Assembly (NCBI RefSeq): GCF_014297465.1 | Contig: NZ_JACORT010000012.1 | Location: forward strand, 142,763-206,762 | Origin: Ramlibacter cellulosilyticus | Lineage (GTDB): Bacteria > Pseudomonadota > Gammaproteobacteria > Burkholderiales > Burkholderiaceae_C | DNA: 64,000 nucleotides | Reading direction: 5' to 3' | Shown here: piece by piece, positions 53,799 through 63,924 of the stretch | How positions within the stretch are numbered: position 1 is the stretch's first letter | Layout of the letters: every line of letters starts with the position of its first letter | Notes under the pieces: generated by a model | What the model was told of the DNA's origin: nothing | Seen by the model: the letters and a program-made list of their open reading frames with translations, nothing else | The model's database searches: none | Translations under genes and position numbers: made by a program

Positions 53799-54494
53799 TC
53801 AGTCGTCGCCGGACGTGATGCCCAGGAGGATCAGCAGGCTCTGGAAGATGTTGAACAGGTCCAGGTACAGCGCCAGCGTGGCGCTGATGTAGTTGGTCTC
53901 GCCGCCGTCGACGATCTGCTTCAGGTCGTACAGCAGGTACAGGCTGAAGATGCCGATCGCCAGGGTGCTGATCACCAGCACGCCGACCGTGGAGCCGACG
54001 AACACGTTGATGATCGCGCCGACCATGATGACCAGGGCGCCGGCGAACAGCCACTTGCCCATGCCGGAGAGGTCGCGCTTGATCACCGTGGAGAGCGTCG
54101 CCATCACGAAGAACACCCCCGCGGTGCCGCCGAAGGCGGTCATCACGATGCCGGTGCCGTTCTTCATGCCGAGGACCATCGCCAGCAGGCGCGAGAGCAT
54201 CAGGCCCATGAAGAAGGTGAACGCCAGCAGCACGCCGACGCCGGCGGCGGAGTCCTTGGTCTTCTGGATGGCGAACATGAAGCCGAAGGCGCCGGCCAGG
54301 AAGACGATCAGGCCCAGCCCGCCCGAGAGCGAGCGGGTGATGCCGGTGGCGATGCCCACCCAGGCACCGAGCACCGTGGGCAGCAGGCTCAGGGCCAGCA
54401 GCCAGTAGGTGTTGCGCATCACCTTGTTGCGCTGTTCCAGCGCGGTGGCGGTGCCGTAGCCGTAGGACGGGACGGTCTGGATCGGGTCGTTCAT
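53799..54494 (-). CDS. Bax inhibitor-1 / YccA family membrane protein
   Basis: 231 residues from the ATG at 54494 (GAGGAGAGCAGCG upstream). Seven TM helices; conserved NKVMRNTYWLLALSLLPT, GIFSLYLLYDLKQIVDGGETNYISATLALYLDLFNIF and final acidic DD. BI-1 relatives act as pH-sensitive Ca2+ leak channels, and YccA modulates FtsH. Role here inferred by family only. Confidence 0.92.
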   Translation of the reverse strand: MNDPIQTVPSYGYGTATALEQRNKVMRNTYWLLALSLLPTVLGAWVGIATGITRSLSGGLGLIVFLAGAFGFMFAIQKTKDSAAGVGVLLAFTFFMGLMLSRLLAMVLGMKNGTGIVMTAFGGTAGVFFVMATLSTVIKRDLSGMGKWLFAGALVIMVGAIINVFVGSTVGVLVISTLAIGIFSLYLLYDLKQIVDGGETNYISATLALYLDLFNIFQSLLILLGITSGDD

Positions 54495-54629
54495 CGCTGC
54501 TCTCCTCAACAAGGCTGGACGGCCGTTAGATGCGCGCATTCTAGGGGGGTTCCCGTCGAGCCCGGCAAGAAGCGGCCGGACGAGCGGCTATGCTCCCGGC
54601 TTTCCTGTTGCTTCCCGGCATTCCCCACC

Positions 54630-55034
54630 ATGAAAACCAGATCTGCCCTCGAACTCGTCGATATCAAGGCCATCGCCGCCGCCGCGGAGGCCGAGGCCAC
54701 CGCCAACAAGTGGGCGGTGACCATTGCGATCGCCGACGACGGCGGGCACCTCCTGTGGCTGCAGCGCCTCGACGGCGCGCCGCCCATCTCCGCCAAGATC
54801 GCGCCGGCCAAGGCGCAGACGGCCGCCCTCGGCCGCCGCGAGAGCCGCGTCTACGAAGAAATCATCAACGGGGGCCGCACGTCCTTCCTGAGTGCGCCGG
54901 CCGAAGGCCTGCTCGAAGGCGGCGTGCCGATCATGAAGGACGGCGTGTGCATCGGCGCCGTGGGCGTGAGCGGCGTGAAGTCCACCGAGGACGCGCAGAT
55001 CGCGCGTGCCGGCATCGCCGCCCTGGGTCTCTGA
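54630..55034 (+). CDS. GlcG/HbpS family heme-binding-like protein
   Basis: 134 residues, cytoplasmic form without signal. Family motifs: LQRLDGAPPISAKIAPAKAQTAA and GGVPIMKDGVCIGAVGVSG. HbpS binds and degrades heme in Streptomyces; GlcG is of unknown role. It converges on hemP with one base between the stops, at the edge of the iron block, which favours a heme/iron role. Confidence 0.88.
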   Translation: MKTRSALELVDIKAIAAAAEAEATANKWAVTIAIADDGGHLLWLQRLDGAPPISAKIAPAKAQTAALGRRESRVYEEIINGGRTSFLSAPAEGLLEGGVPIMKDGVCIGAVGVSGVKSTEDAQIARAGIAALGL

Positions 55035-55035
55035 G

Positions 55036-55227
55036 CTATTTGGTGAGGATCAGCTTGCCCAGGCGCGTGGCCTGCAGGCGGTAGACCTCGCCGTTGTGCA
55101 CGATCTCCACCATGCGCCGTCCCTGCAGCAGCTGCTCGCTGGGCAGGGGCGCATGCCGCGCCTGCGGCCCCGGCGTCGTGGGCCGCTCGGTAGGCACGCT
55201 GGGGGGCGTGGCGCTGCTGCGCTCCAT
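55036..55227 (-). CDS. hemP: hemin uptake protein HemP
   Basis: 63 residues. Disordered Pro/Thr-rich N half, then the HemP core SEQLLQGRRMVEIVHNGEVY and LQATRLGKLILTK. HemP is a small protein required for heme use or for activating heme-uptake genes in Burkholderia-like bacteria. Last gene of the bfd-tonB-exbBD operon; its ATG overlaps the exbD stop. Confidence 0.92.
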   Translation of the reverse strand: MERSSATPPSVPTERPTTPGPQARHAPLPSEQLLQGRRMVEIVHNGEVYRLQATRLGKLILTK

Positions 55228-55640
55228 CACGGCGCCTTCGGCTCGGTGACGAAGCCGATGCGCCGCAGCCCGGCCTGCTGCGCCGCCGCCATGGCCTGCG
55301 CCACGCGCTCGTAGCGCACGCTCTTGTCGCCGCGGATGTGGAGTTCCGGCTGCGGGTCGCGGGCGGCCTCGGCGCGCAGCAGGCGCGGCAGGTCCTCGTC
55401 GCGCACCTGCGCCTCGTTCCACCAGTACTGGCCCTGCGCGTCGACGGAAAGGCGCACGGTCTGCGGCTTCACGTCCTGCGGCTGGCTGCTGGCGCGCGGC
55501 AGGTCCACCTCGACCGAGTGCTTCATCACCGGCACGGTGATCATGAAGATGATGAGGAGCACCAGCATGACGTCCACGAGTGGCGTCATGTTGATCTCGT
55601 TCATGACGTCGTCGGTGTCGTCCTGGGTGCCGAAGGCCAT
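55227..55640 (-). CDS. exbD: biopolymer transport protein ExbD
   Basis: 137 residues. Single TM with the proton-relay Asp in NMTPLVDVMLVLLIIFMIT, then a periplasmic domain. Works with ExbB and TonB to energise outer-membrane receptors. Two bases after exbB; overlaps hemP. Confidence 0.95.
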   Translation of the reverse strand: MAFGTQDDTDDVMNEINMTPLVDVMLVLLIIFMITVPVMKHSVEVDLPRASSQPQDVKPQTVRLSVDAQGQYWWNEAQVRDEDLPRLLRAEAARDPQPELHIRGDKSVRYERVAQAMAAAQQAGLRRIGFVTEPKAP

Positions 55641-55642
55641 GG

Positions 55643-56356
55643 TCAGGCACCCTTCTTCATGGAGACGACTTTCGTCGCGCCGTTGGCCGAGACGCGGGCA
55701 CCGGTGACGAAGTACGCGTGCAGGTCGTGCGCGAAGCGGTTCAGCTTGAACAGCACGCCCTTGTTGCCGCGCACCAGCGCGTTGTAGCCGAGGACGGCGG
55801 GGATGGCGACCGCGAGGCCGAGGGCCGTCATGATCAGCGCTTCGCCCACGGGGCCCGCGACGCGGTCGATCGTCGCCTGGCCGGCGGTGCCGATGGCCAG
55901 CAGCGCGTGGTAGATGCCCCAGACCGTGCCGAACAGGCCGACGAAGGGCGCCGTGGAGCCCACGGAGGCCAGCACCGCCAGGCCGCCCTGCATGCGGGCG
56001 GTGGTCTCGTCGATGGAGTTGCGCATGGCGCGCGTGAGCCATTCGCTGGCGCCCAGCGAGTCGTGCAATTGCGGCTGCGCATTGTGGTGCGCGGCGGCTT
56101 CGCGGCCTTCGAGCGCCAGGGCGCGGAAGGGATTGGACGGGTCCGTCCCGAGCTTGTTGAGGCCGTCGGCGAAATCGGCGGCATGCCAGAAGCTCTCGAT
56201 GCTGCGCGACTGGCGCAGGAAGCGGCGCAGGTCCAGCGCCTTGATGATGATCACCATCCACGAGGCCAGCGACATCGCCAGCAGGATCACGGCGACGGCC
56301 TTGGTGACGATGTCGCCTTGTTCCCAGAGGTGGGCAAGCCCGAAGTCTGCGTTCAT
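55643..56356 (-). CDS. exbB: MotA/TolQ/ExbB proton channel protein
   Basis: 237 residues, three TM helices, typical GLFGTVWGIYHALLAIG and GPVGEALIMTALGLAVAIPAVLGYN. Forms the pentameric stator around ExbD. Nine bases downstream of tonB. Confidence 0.95.
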   Translation of the reverse strand: MNADFGLAHLWEQGDIVTKAVAVILLAMSLASWMVIIIKALDLRRFLRQSRSIESFWHAADFADGLNKLGTDPSNPFRALALEGREAAAHHNAQPQLHDSLGASEWLTRAMRNSIDETTARMQGGLAVLASVGSTAPFVGLFGTVWGIYHALLAIGTAGQATIDRVAGPVGEALIMTALGLAVAIPAVLGYNALVRGNKGVLFKLNRFAHDLHAYFVTGARVSANGATKVVSMKKGA

Positions 56357-56365
56357 GTTTCCTGT

Positions 56366-57061
56366 CTACTCCAGCACGAAATGAATGGGGACGTCGAACC
56401 ACATGGCTTCGGCCACGCCGCCGCGCTTGCCCGGAACGTAGCGCCACTTGCGCACCGTTTCCAGGGCTGCCTGGTCCAGCCGCTCGTAGCCGCTCGACGT
56501 CTTGAGCTGCGCGTCCTGGGCGGTGCCGTCGACGCCGATCAGCACGCGGACGACGACCTTGCCCTGTTCGCCGAGCCGCTTGCTGGCGGGCGGATAGGCG
56601 GGCTTGGGGTTCTGCAGGTAGTCGGCGCTGCTCGAAGGGAGCTCGACCTTCGGCGGGGGCGCAGGCGCCACCGGCGCGGGAGCGGCCGCCACGGGCGCGC
56701 TGACCGGCGGCGGCGCGGGCTGGGGCTCGGTGGTTGCCGTGGGCGCGTTCGGGGCCGGCACCGGGTCCGGCGCCGCGGTGAGCTTGGGGGCCGGCGGCGG
56801 GGCGATCGGCTTGCGCTGGACGACCGGCCTGGGCGCGGGCGCCGGCTCCGGCGGCTTCGGCGGCGCTTCCACCTTGGGAGCGGGCGGGGTGATGATCTCG
56901 CTCGTGACCATCACGGGCACGAAGACCTCGACGGCGCGTCGCACGAGCCCGCTCTGCAGCGCCCAGAGGGCGGCCACGTGGAAGAAGACGACGCCGCCGG
57001 CGATCGCGAGGTTGCGGCGGGAGAACGCGGACGGCGCGGCGGGAAGCGGCAGGTCGCTCAT
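56366..57061 (-). CDS. tonB: energy transducer TonB
   Basis: 231 residues: N-terminal TM (AIAGGVVFFHVAALWALQSG), a Pro/Ala/Lys-rich periplasm-spanning linker to about 145, and a TonB C-terminal domain (NPKPAYPPASKRLGEQGKVV, YERLDQAALETVRKWRYVPG). Its start overlaps the stop of the 29-residue ORF as ATGA. Confidence 0.95.
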   Translation of the reverse strand: MSDLPLPAAPSAFSRRNLAIAGGVVFFHVAALWALQSGLVRRAVEVFVPVMVTSEIITPPAPKVEAPPKPPEPAPAPRPVVQRKPIAPPPAPKLTAAPDPVPAPNAPTATTEPQPAPPPVSAPVAAAPAPVAPAPPPKVELPSSSADYLQNPKPAYPPASKRLGEQGKVVVRVLIGVDGTAQDAQLKTSSGYERLDQAALETVRKWRYVPGKRGGVAEAMWFDVPIHFVLE

Positions 57062-57147
57062 TCGTTGTCGTTGTGGTCGCGCAAGGCCCAGTGCGCAGCC
57101 GCGAGGACGAGGATCAGGCTGCCGACAAGGACGGGGAAGAAGGCCAT
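57058..57147 (-). CDS. 29-residue single-TM protein in the TonB operon
   Basis: MAFFPVLVGSLILVLAAAHW then ALRDHNDNE: one hydrophobic helix followed by a charged tail. CGGAGAG lies 7 nt before its ATG. The ATG sits within the last 34 nt of bfd and the TGA overlaps tonB as ATGA, so it bridges the two reading frames. Unnamed; could couple translation or modulate the Ton complex. Confidence 0.6.
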   Translation of the reverse strand: MAFFPVLVGSLILVLAAAHWALRDHNDNE

Positions 57148-57386
57148 GCCGCGCTCTCCGAGATGCGTGCGGCGAGCTGGACGGTGTGGCTGCGTGCCTC
57201 GCCCTCGACGGCGGCGACGGGATGCACGGCATTGCACTGGGCCACCACGTCGCGGGCGCAGCTTTCGCAGTTGCCGCACTGGGTGGCCACACCGAGTTCG
57301 AACTGGATGTCGTCGAAGCTCATGCCGGCGCGCGCGTGGCGGGCGATCTCGCGATCGGAGATGCGGCGGCAAACACAGACGATCAT
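57114..57386 (-). CDS. bfd: bacterioferritin-associated ferredoxin-like (2Fe-2S) protein
   Basis: 90 residues. The BFD [2Fe-2S] site is Cys4, Cys6, Cys37, Cys40 (VCVCRRISD ... CGNCESC). Bfd reduces the iron core of bacterioferritin to release Fe2+ under iron starvation. The tail from about 50 is longer than E. coli Bfd and variable. First gene of the operon; a Fur-type promoter lies 39 nt upstream. Confidence 0.9.
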   Translation of the reverse strand: MIVCVCRRISDREIARHARAGMSFDDIQFELGVATQCGNCESCARDVVAQCNAVHPVAAVEGEARSHTVQLAARISESAAWPSSPSLSAA

Positions 57387-57424
57387 GGCAGTACGGCTTG
57401 GCTGGCTGTTGAAGAAGTGCGCGA

Positions 57425-57454
57425 AGTATAAATGCGAATCCTTCGCATTTGCAA
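57425..57454 (-). promoter_or_regulatory. Fur-regulated promoter of bfd-tonB-exbBD-hemP
   Basis: Minus strand: -35 TTGCAA (57454-57449), 18-nt spacer, -10 TATACT (57430-57425). The spacer and its edges form a perfect 9-3-9 palindrome: AAATGCGAA, TCC, TTCGCATTT (57430-57450). Such placement between -35 and -10 predicts direct repression, most simply by Fur. Confidence 0.75.
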
Positions 57455-57511
57455 TATCCGCAGCGCTTGTCGGGTATCGCTCTTTCCGGACGCCGATCCG
57501 CTGCCGCAGGC

Positions 57512-58603
57512 TCAGCGGGCGAGCAGGCTTGCCTGCGCGGCCTGCGGCGTGGCGATGCCGCATTGCGCCATGGTGAGGGCGAGTTCGTCGCGCAGCAGGC
57601 GCAGCGCGTGCGCGGCACCGGCCGCCCCGGCGGCTGCCAGCGCCCACAGGACGGTGCGGCCGACCAGCACCGCGTCGGCGCCGAGGGCGAGGGCCCGCAG
57701 CACGTCGGCACCTTCGCGGATGCCCCCGTCCACCAGCAGCGGAATCGCGCCGCCGACCGTGTCCGCGATCGCGGGGAGCGCCTGCGCCGTCGCCGCGGCC
57801 GCCGCCAGCGTGCGTCCGCCGTGGTTGGACACGATCAGCCCGGCCACCTGCAGCCGCAGGGCCTCGCGCGCATCGAGCGGGTGCAGGATGCCCTTGAGCA
57901 GCACGGGCAGGCGCGTCTGCTGCTGCAGCCAGGCCACGTCGTCCCAGGTCGGCGCCCGCGCGAGCCGCTCGGCCAGGCCCATGGGCACCGCGCTGCCCGG
58001 GGGCGGCAGGTTGACCGCGGAAATTCCCACCGGCAGCCGGAACCCGGCTCGCCGCTCGGCGTCGCGTTGTGCACGCACGCCCGCGTCGACGGTGAGCACG
58101 AGCGCTTCGTAGCCGGCGGCCTCGGCGCGGCGGACGAGGTCGAGCGTGACGCCGCGGTCGTGCATGGGATAGAGCTGCAGCCACAAGGGGCCCCGTGCCG
58201 CGTCGCCCAGCATCGCGCGCGCGACGGTCTCCAGCGGCAGGCTCGCCTCGCAGCTCAGGACCATGCCTGCGCCCTGGGCCGCGGCGGCCAGCGCCATGGC
58301 CAGTTCGCCGTCGGGATGCGCGAGCCGCTGCAGCGCCATCGGCGCGACGAGCAGCGGCGTGGGCCAGCTCCGCCCGAGCAGCTGGCACTCCGTGTGCAGG
58401 CCCGGCAGCGACTGCAGCATGCGCGGCAGCAGCTTCAGCGCGTCCCAGGCTGCCCGGTTGGCGCGCGACGCGCTGCCGTCGCCGGCGGTCGCGTCGAAAT
58501 ACGCCCACGCCATCGGGTCCAGCGTTCTCTGCGCATGCGCCGCGTAGTCCGCGGCGGTGTGGACGTCCTCGGGCAGGGGCTGCAGGGCGGGCCGGCCGTT
58601 CAC
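57512..58603 (-). CDS. FMN-dependent alpha-hydroxy-acid oxidase/dehydrogenase
   Basis: 363 residues from a GTG overlapping the dioxygenase stop (GTGA). FMN TIM barrel: AYFDATAGDG near the start, PMALQRLAHPDGE, WLQLYPMHDRG, catalytic Lys in LLKGILH, His-Arg in VSNHGGRTL, LVDGGIREGADVLRALALGADAVLVGR. Oxidises an L-2-hydroxy acid such as lactate or mandelate. Third gene after a TonB receptor, under iron control, which is unusual for this family. Confidence 0.9.
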   Translation of the reverse strand: MNGRPALQPLPEDVHTAADYAAHAQRTLDPMAWAYFDATAGDGSASRANRAAWDALKLLPRMLQSLPGLHTECQLLGRSWPTPLLVAPMALQRLAHPDGELAMALAAAAQGAGMVLSCEASLPLETVARAMLGDAARGPLWLQLYPMHDRGVTLDLVRRAEAAGYEALVLTVDAGVRAQRDAERRAGFRLPVGISAVNLPPPGSAVPMGLAERLARAPTWDDVAWLQQQTRLPVLLKGILHPLDAREALRLQVAGLIVSNHGGRTLAAAAATAQALPAIADTVGGAIPLLVDGGIREGADVLRALALGADAVLVGRTVLWALAAAGAAGAAHALRLLRDELALTMAQCGIATPQAAQASLLAR

Positions 58604-59289
58604 GTGTCGGCCCACATGCGCAGGAGGTTGTGGTACGTGCCGGTGAGCTGCACCAGCGCGGGGTCGTCCTCGCCGCCGCGCGCGCGCAGCTTGAGCAAGG
58701 CCATGTCCATCTCGAACAGCAGCTGCCGCTGTTCGAGGCTGCGCACCATGCTCTCGATCCAGAAGAAGCTGGCGATGCGCGCGCCGCGCGTCACGGGCGT
58801 GACCTCGTGCAGCGTGGTGCCCGGGTAGAGCACCAGGTCGCCGGCGGGCAGCTTCACGCGCCGCTCGCCCTGCGGTTCGCGGATCACGAGCTCGCCGCCG
58901 TCGTAGTCCCCGGGGTCGGCGAGGAAGAGCGTGCAGGACAGGTCCGTGCGCACCCATTGCGCTGGATCGCGCGAGTGCAGGATCGCGTTGTCCACGTGCG
59001 CGCCGTAGTGGTTGCTGCCGCCGCGGTAGCGGTTGAAGAGGGGATTGAAGATGCGGCGCGGCAGCGCCGCGGAGAAGAACAGCGGGTCGCGGTGCAGGGC
59101 GGCCAGCACCAGCGCGCGCAGTTGCGCCGCCTGCGGGCTGTCCTGCGCGAGCTGCTCGTTGTTCTTCTGCGCGAGCGCCTGCGCGCCGGCGCTGCTGCGG
59201 CCGTCCAGCCACGGGGCGCCTTCGCCGAGGAGGGATCGCGCGGTGGCGACCTCGTCGGGGCGCAGGATGGCTTTCAGGTGCAGCAGCAT
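58600..59289 (-). CDS. piuC: PKHD-type Fe(II)/2-oxoglutarate dioxygenase (PiuC/YbiX)
   Basis: 229 residues. Double-stranded beta helix with HVD and a distal His in YPGTTLHEVTPVTRG (Fe ligands and 2OG Arg). YRGGSNHYGAHVDNAILH is the family signature. In Pseudomonas piuC sits beside the siderophore receptor piuA; the substrate is unknown. Seven bases after the receptor stop. Confidence 0.93.
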   Translation of the reverse strand: MLLHLKAILRPDEVATARSLLGEGAPWLDGRSSAGAQALAQKNNEQLAQDSPQAAQLRALVLAALHRDPLFFSAALPRRIFNPLFNRYRGGSNHYGAHVDNAILHSRDPAQWVRTDLSCTLFLADPGDYDGGELVIREPQGERRVKLPAGDLVLYPGTTLHEVTPVTRGARIASFFWIESMVRSLEQRQLLFEMDMALLKLRARGGEDDPALVQLTGTYHNLLRMWADT

Positions 59290-59295
59290 GGGCCC

Positions 59296-61488
59296 TCAGA
59301 ACATCGTCTTCACCGTGAGCTCCACGCGGCGGGGCGCGCCCGGCACGTAGAAGCCGCGGTACAGGCCGTCAGCGTACAGCTTGTCGGCGAGGTTCGTCAC
59401 GTTCAGCTTGGCCGACCAGGTCTCGTTGAACGTGTACTCCGCCATCGCGTCGGCGGTCACGAAGCTGTCCGCCGTCACGTGCCGCGCGCCTTCGGGGTTC
59501 TGCTCGCCGCGCCAGTTGAGGCCGAAGCCCAGGCGCAGCTTGGGCAGTACGCGGTACGTGGTCCACAAGCTGCCGCTGTGCTTCGGCGTCAGGCCGGGGC
59601 GGTCGCCCTTCACCTGCGCGCCGGTGCCGGCGGGATTCAGCGTCACGTTGCTCTCGTCGATCTTCGCCACCGGGATCCAGGTGTGGTTGAAGAAGACGTC
59701 CCACTTCGCGTCGATGCGGCCGGCGAGGTTGAACTCCATGCCGGCGGCGTGCCGCTTGCCCGAGAGCAGCTCCTGCGACGCGGCGGTGTCCGGGTCCGTG
59801 TTGCGCTCGTTGTACTTCTCGCTGTAGAAGGCGGCGACGCCCAGCAGGGCGCGGCGCTCGAACAGCTCCCACTTGCCGCCGATCTCGAGGTTGCGGCTCT
59901 TCTCCGCCGGCGTGTTGGCGGCGCGCGCATTCGCAGGCGGCTGGGGCGTGAACTGGTAGGTGTCCGCCGAGGTGTTGTACGAGGTGCCGAAGGACGCGTA
60001 GTAGCTCTCGAGCGCACTCGGCTGGTACAGCACGCCCACGCGCGGCGACCACAGGTTCTCGGTGCGCGCGCTCGTCTCCACGCCGGTCGTGCTGCGGTAG
60101 GAAGCGGTGAAGTGGTCGAAGCGCAGGCCGCCCACCAGCTTGATCGCGGGCGCGATCGTGACCGTGTCCTGCGCGTAGAGGCCGATGTCCTGCGCGTCGT
60201 AGGTGGTGAACGGGATCGGCCCGCGCGTGTCCGGGCGCACGGCGCCGTCGTTGGGCGTGCCCACCAGCGTGGTCGGTGCCGCGGCGAGACCCGCGGTGGC
60301 GCTGTTGTTGCGCTTCGACTCGTCCCGGTACAGGTCGACGCCCGCGATCAGGTCGTGGCGCTTGCCCGCCCAGTCGAAGCTGCCGGAATAGTCGCTGTTC
60401 AACTGCGTCAGCGTGGTCTCGCCCACGCGGGCCTTGGGCGTGCGGCGCAGCACGGTGGCGTCGCCGAAGTTCGCCTGCGTCGTGCCGGGCGCGAAGGAGA
60501 TCGCGCTCGCGAGCAGGTCGCGCTCGTACTTGCCGTGGCGCAGCGTCGTCCGCAGCTGCCCCTCGTTGTCGAAGCGGTGCGTGTGCGTGAAGGTGGCGAA
60601 GTCCGCCTTCGTGTCGAGATGGTCGTTCGCCAGCCCGTAGTAGTTCTTCGCGTCCAGCTTGGGGACGATCGTGCCGCGCGCTCCTTCGCTCAGGAACCAG
60701 GGGTGGTTGTAGAGCGGCACGCCCTGGATGTCGAGGTGCACGAGGCCGACCGAGAACTCGTCGCGCGTGCCGATGCCCCAGCGGTACGTCGGCGCGATGC
60801 CGAACTTCTGCTGGCTGGCCCCGTGGTTGTCGTTGTCGTGCGCCATCACGTTCAGGCGCATGGCCGCGCTCTCGCCGGTCTGGATGTTGAAGTCGCCGGT
60901 GAGGCGGTTGAACCTGCCGGTGCCGATGGTGTAGTCCACCTCGTGCTGCGTCATCAGGAAAGGCTGCTTGCTCACCTGGTTGACGACACCGCCCGTGGAG
61001 CCCTTGCCGAACAGCATGGACGCCGAACCCTTGAGCACCTCCACGCGGTCGTCGTTGAAGGTGTCGCGCTCGTACAGCGGCGCATCGCGCAGCCCGTCGC
61101 GGTAGATGTCGCCGGCCTGCTGCAGCGAGAAGCCGCGCAGGCGCACGTCCTCCTCGCCGGTCTCGCCGGCCTGGAAGGTGATGCCCGCGGTGCTCTTGAG
61201 CACCTCGCGGAAGTCGTCGAGGTTGCGGTCGTCGATCAGCCGCTCCGTCTGGACGGTCACGGACTGCGGGATGTCCTTGAGGTCCTGGTTGCCCTTGCCG
61301 ATCTGCGTGCGGCGCACGCGCAGGTCGTTCTTGGTCTGCGGGGCATCGGCCTGGTCCACCACGGTGACGGTGGGCAGGGCGCGCGTGCTGCCCTGCGGAG
61401 CGGTTTGCGCGAAAGCGCCGGCCGAGGCGGCGAGCATGAGGGCGCCCAGCGGGAGCAGGGCGGGTTCCGGTCGAGTTTCTTGTGCCAT
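59296..61488 (-). CDS. TonB-dependent catecholate siderophore receptor (Fiu/PiuA-like)
   Basis: 730 residues. Signal peptide ending AGAFAQ, TonB box near 40 (PTVTVVDQ), plug domain (DIPQSVTVQTERLIDDRN, DNIRGF-like EDVRLRGFSL, VEVLKGSASMLFGKGSTGG) and a 22-strand barrel ending in aromatic F. Similar to Fiu/PiuA receptors for catechol siderophores. Starts 95 nt downstream of a Fur-like promoter shared with feoA on the other strand. Confidence 0.93.
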   Translation of the reverse strand: MAQETRPEPALLPLGALMLAASAGAFAQTAPQGSTRALPTVTVVDQADAPQTKNDLRVRRTQIGKGNQDLKDIPQSVTVQTERLIDDRNLDDFREVLKSTAGITFQAGETGEEDVRLRGFSLQQAGDIYRDGLRDAPLYERDTFNDDRVEVLKGSASMLFGKGSTGGVVNQVSKQPFLMTQHEVDYTIGTGRFNRLTGDFNIQTGESAAMRLNVMAHDNDNHGASQQKFGIAPTYRWGIGTRDEFSVGLVHLDIQGVPLYNHPWFLSEGARGTIVPKLDAKNYYGLANDHLDTKADFATFTHTHRFDNEGQLRTTLRHGKYERDLLASAISFAPGTTQANFGDATVLRRTPKARVGETTLTQLNSDYSGSFDWAGKRHDLIAGVDLYRDESKRNNSATAGLAAAPTTLVGTPNDGAVRPDTRGPIPFTTYDAQDIGLYAQDTVTIAPAIKLVGGLRFDHFTASYRSTTGVETSARTENLWSPRVGVLYQPSALESYYASFGTSYNTSADTYQFTPQPPANARAANTPAEKSRNLEIGGKWELFERRALLGVAAFYSEKYNERNTDPDTAASQELLSGKRHAAGMEFNLAGRIDAKWDVFFNHTWIPVAKIDESNVTLNPAGTGAQVKGDRPGLTPKHSGSLWTTYRVLPKLRLGFGLNWRGEQNPEGARHVTADSFVTADAMAEYTFNETWSAKLNVTNLADKLYADGLYRGFYVPGAPRRVELTVKTMF

Positions 61489-61582
61489 GAGGCCTCCAGC
61501 GTGTCCGCGCGAGGGGCGGACGTTGTTGTTCGAAGGCTGGCTGGCGCTGGCGCGCGGTCTGGCTGGCCGGTTGCAAAGCGGG

Positions 61583-61618
61583 CGATTCTAAATGCGAATC
61601 TCTCGCATTTGCAATACA
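61583..61618. promoter_or_regulatory. Fur-regulated divergent promoter of the receptor operon and feoAB
   Basis: Minus strand: TTGCAA (61612-61607), 18-nt spacer, TAGAAT (61588-61583) for the receptor. An 8-5-8 palindrome AAATGCGA / TCGCATTT (61588-61608) fills the spacer. For feoA a TACAAT (61613-61618) abuts the same operator on the plus strand, 26 nt before its ATG. Confidence 0.72.
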
Positions 61619-61644
61619 ATCCGCGGAAAACTCCGGGTCCGACG

Positions 61645-61952
61645 ATGCGACGCGACACCTTCTCCACGCCCGAACTGCCGCCGGCCGCCCCGGCCGCGGC
61701 GCCGTCCTGCCTCGACCGCGCGCCGCTGGGCGAGCCGCTCGTCGTGCGTCGGGTGCTGCCCGATGCGCGCGTGCCCGAGCGCGCGCGGCAGCTGGAAGAG
61801 ATCGGCTTCTACCCGGGCGAGCAGGTCATGGTGATGACGCGCGGCATTCCCGGCGGCGACCCGCTGGTGGTGCGCGTCGGCCAGTCCACGTTCGCCTTGC
61901 GTGGCGCCGAGGCGGCCTGCGTCCAGGTCGAAGGGGTGGCCGCGCGCACGGC

Positions 61953-61956
<4 letters not shown>
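61645..61956 (+). CDS. feoA: ferrous iron transport protein FeoA
   Basis: 103 residues: SH3-like FeoA domain (RARQLEEIGFYPGEQVMVMTRG, DPLVVRVGQSTFALRGAEA) after a Pro/Ala N-terminal extension of about 25. Regulates FeoB. Its stop overlaps feoB as ATGA. No feoC. Confidence 0.92.
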
Positions 61957-63836
<1,880 letters not shown>

Positions 63837-63844
63837 TCGCTGGG

Positions 63845-63870
63845 GTGCGCTGCGCGCAACCCAGCCTACG
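63845..63870. repeat. single 26-bp REP-like unit
   Basis: GTGCGCTGCGCGCAACCCAG then CCTACG, the third locus of the element found at 6301 and 52287; 8 nt after feoB. Confidence 0.65.
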
Positions 63871-63924
63871 GTCCGGGTGAACTTGACCCTCTCCGCGGAC
63901 TGGTAAACGGTTGATTCTCCAGCC

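Noticed and set aside
53698..54054. Minus-strand frame across the rlmD end and BI-1 gene
   Set aside because: Shadow of the BI-1 gene; crosses the terminator.
58195..61644. Plus-strand frame upstream of feoA, continuous for over 1000 codons
   Set aside because: It runs antisense to the receptor, dioxygenase and oxidase; FeoA homology begins only after the ATG at 61645, just behind the Fur promoter.
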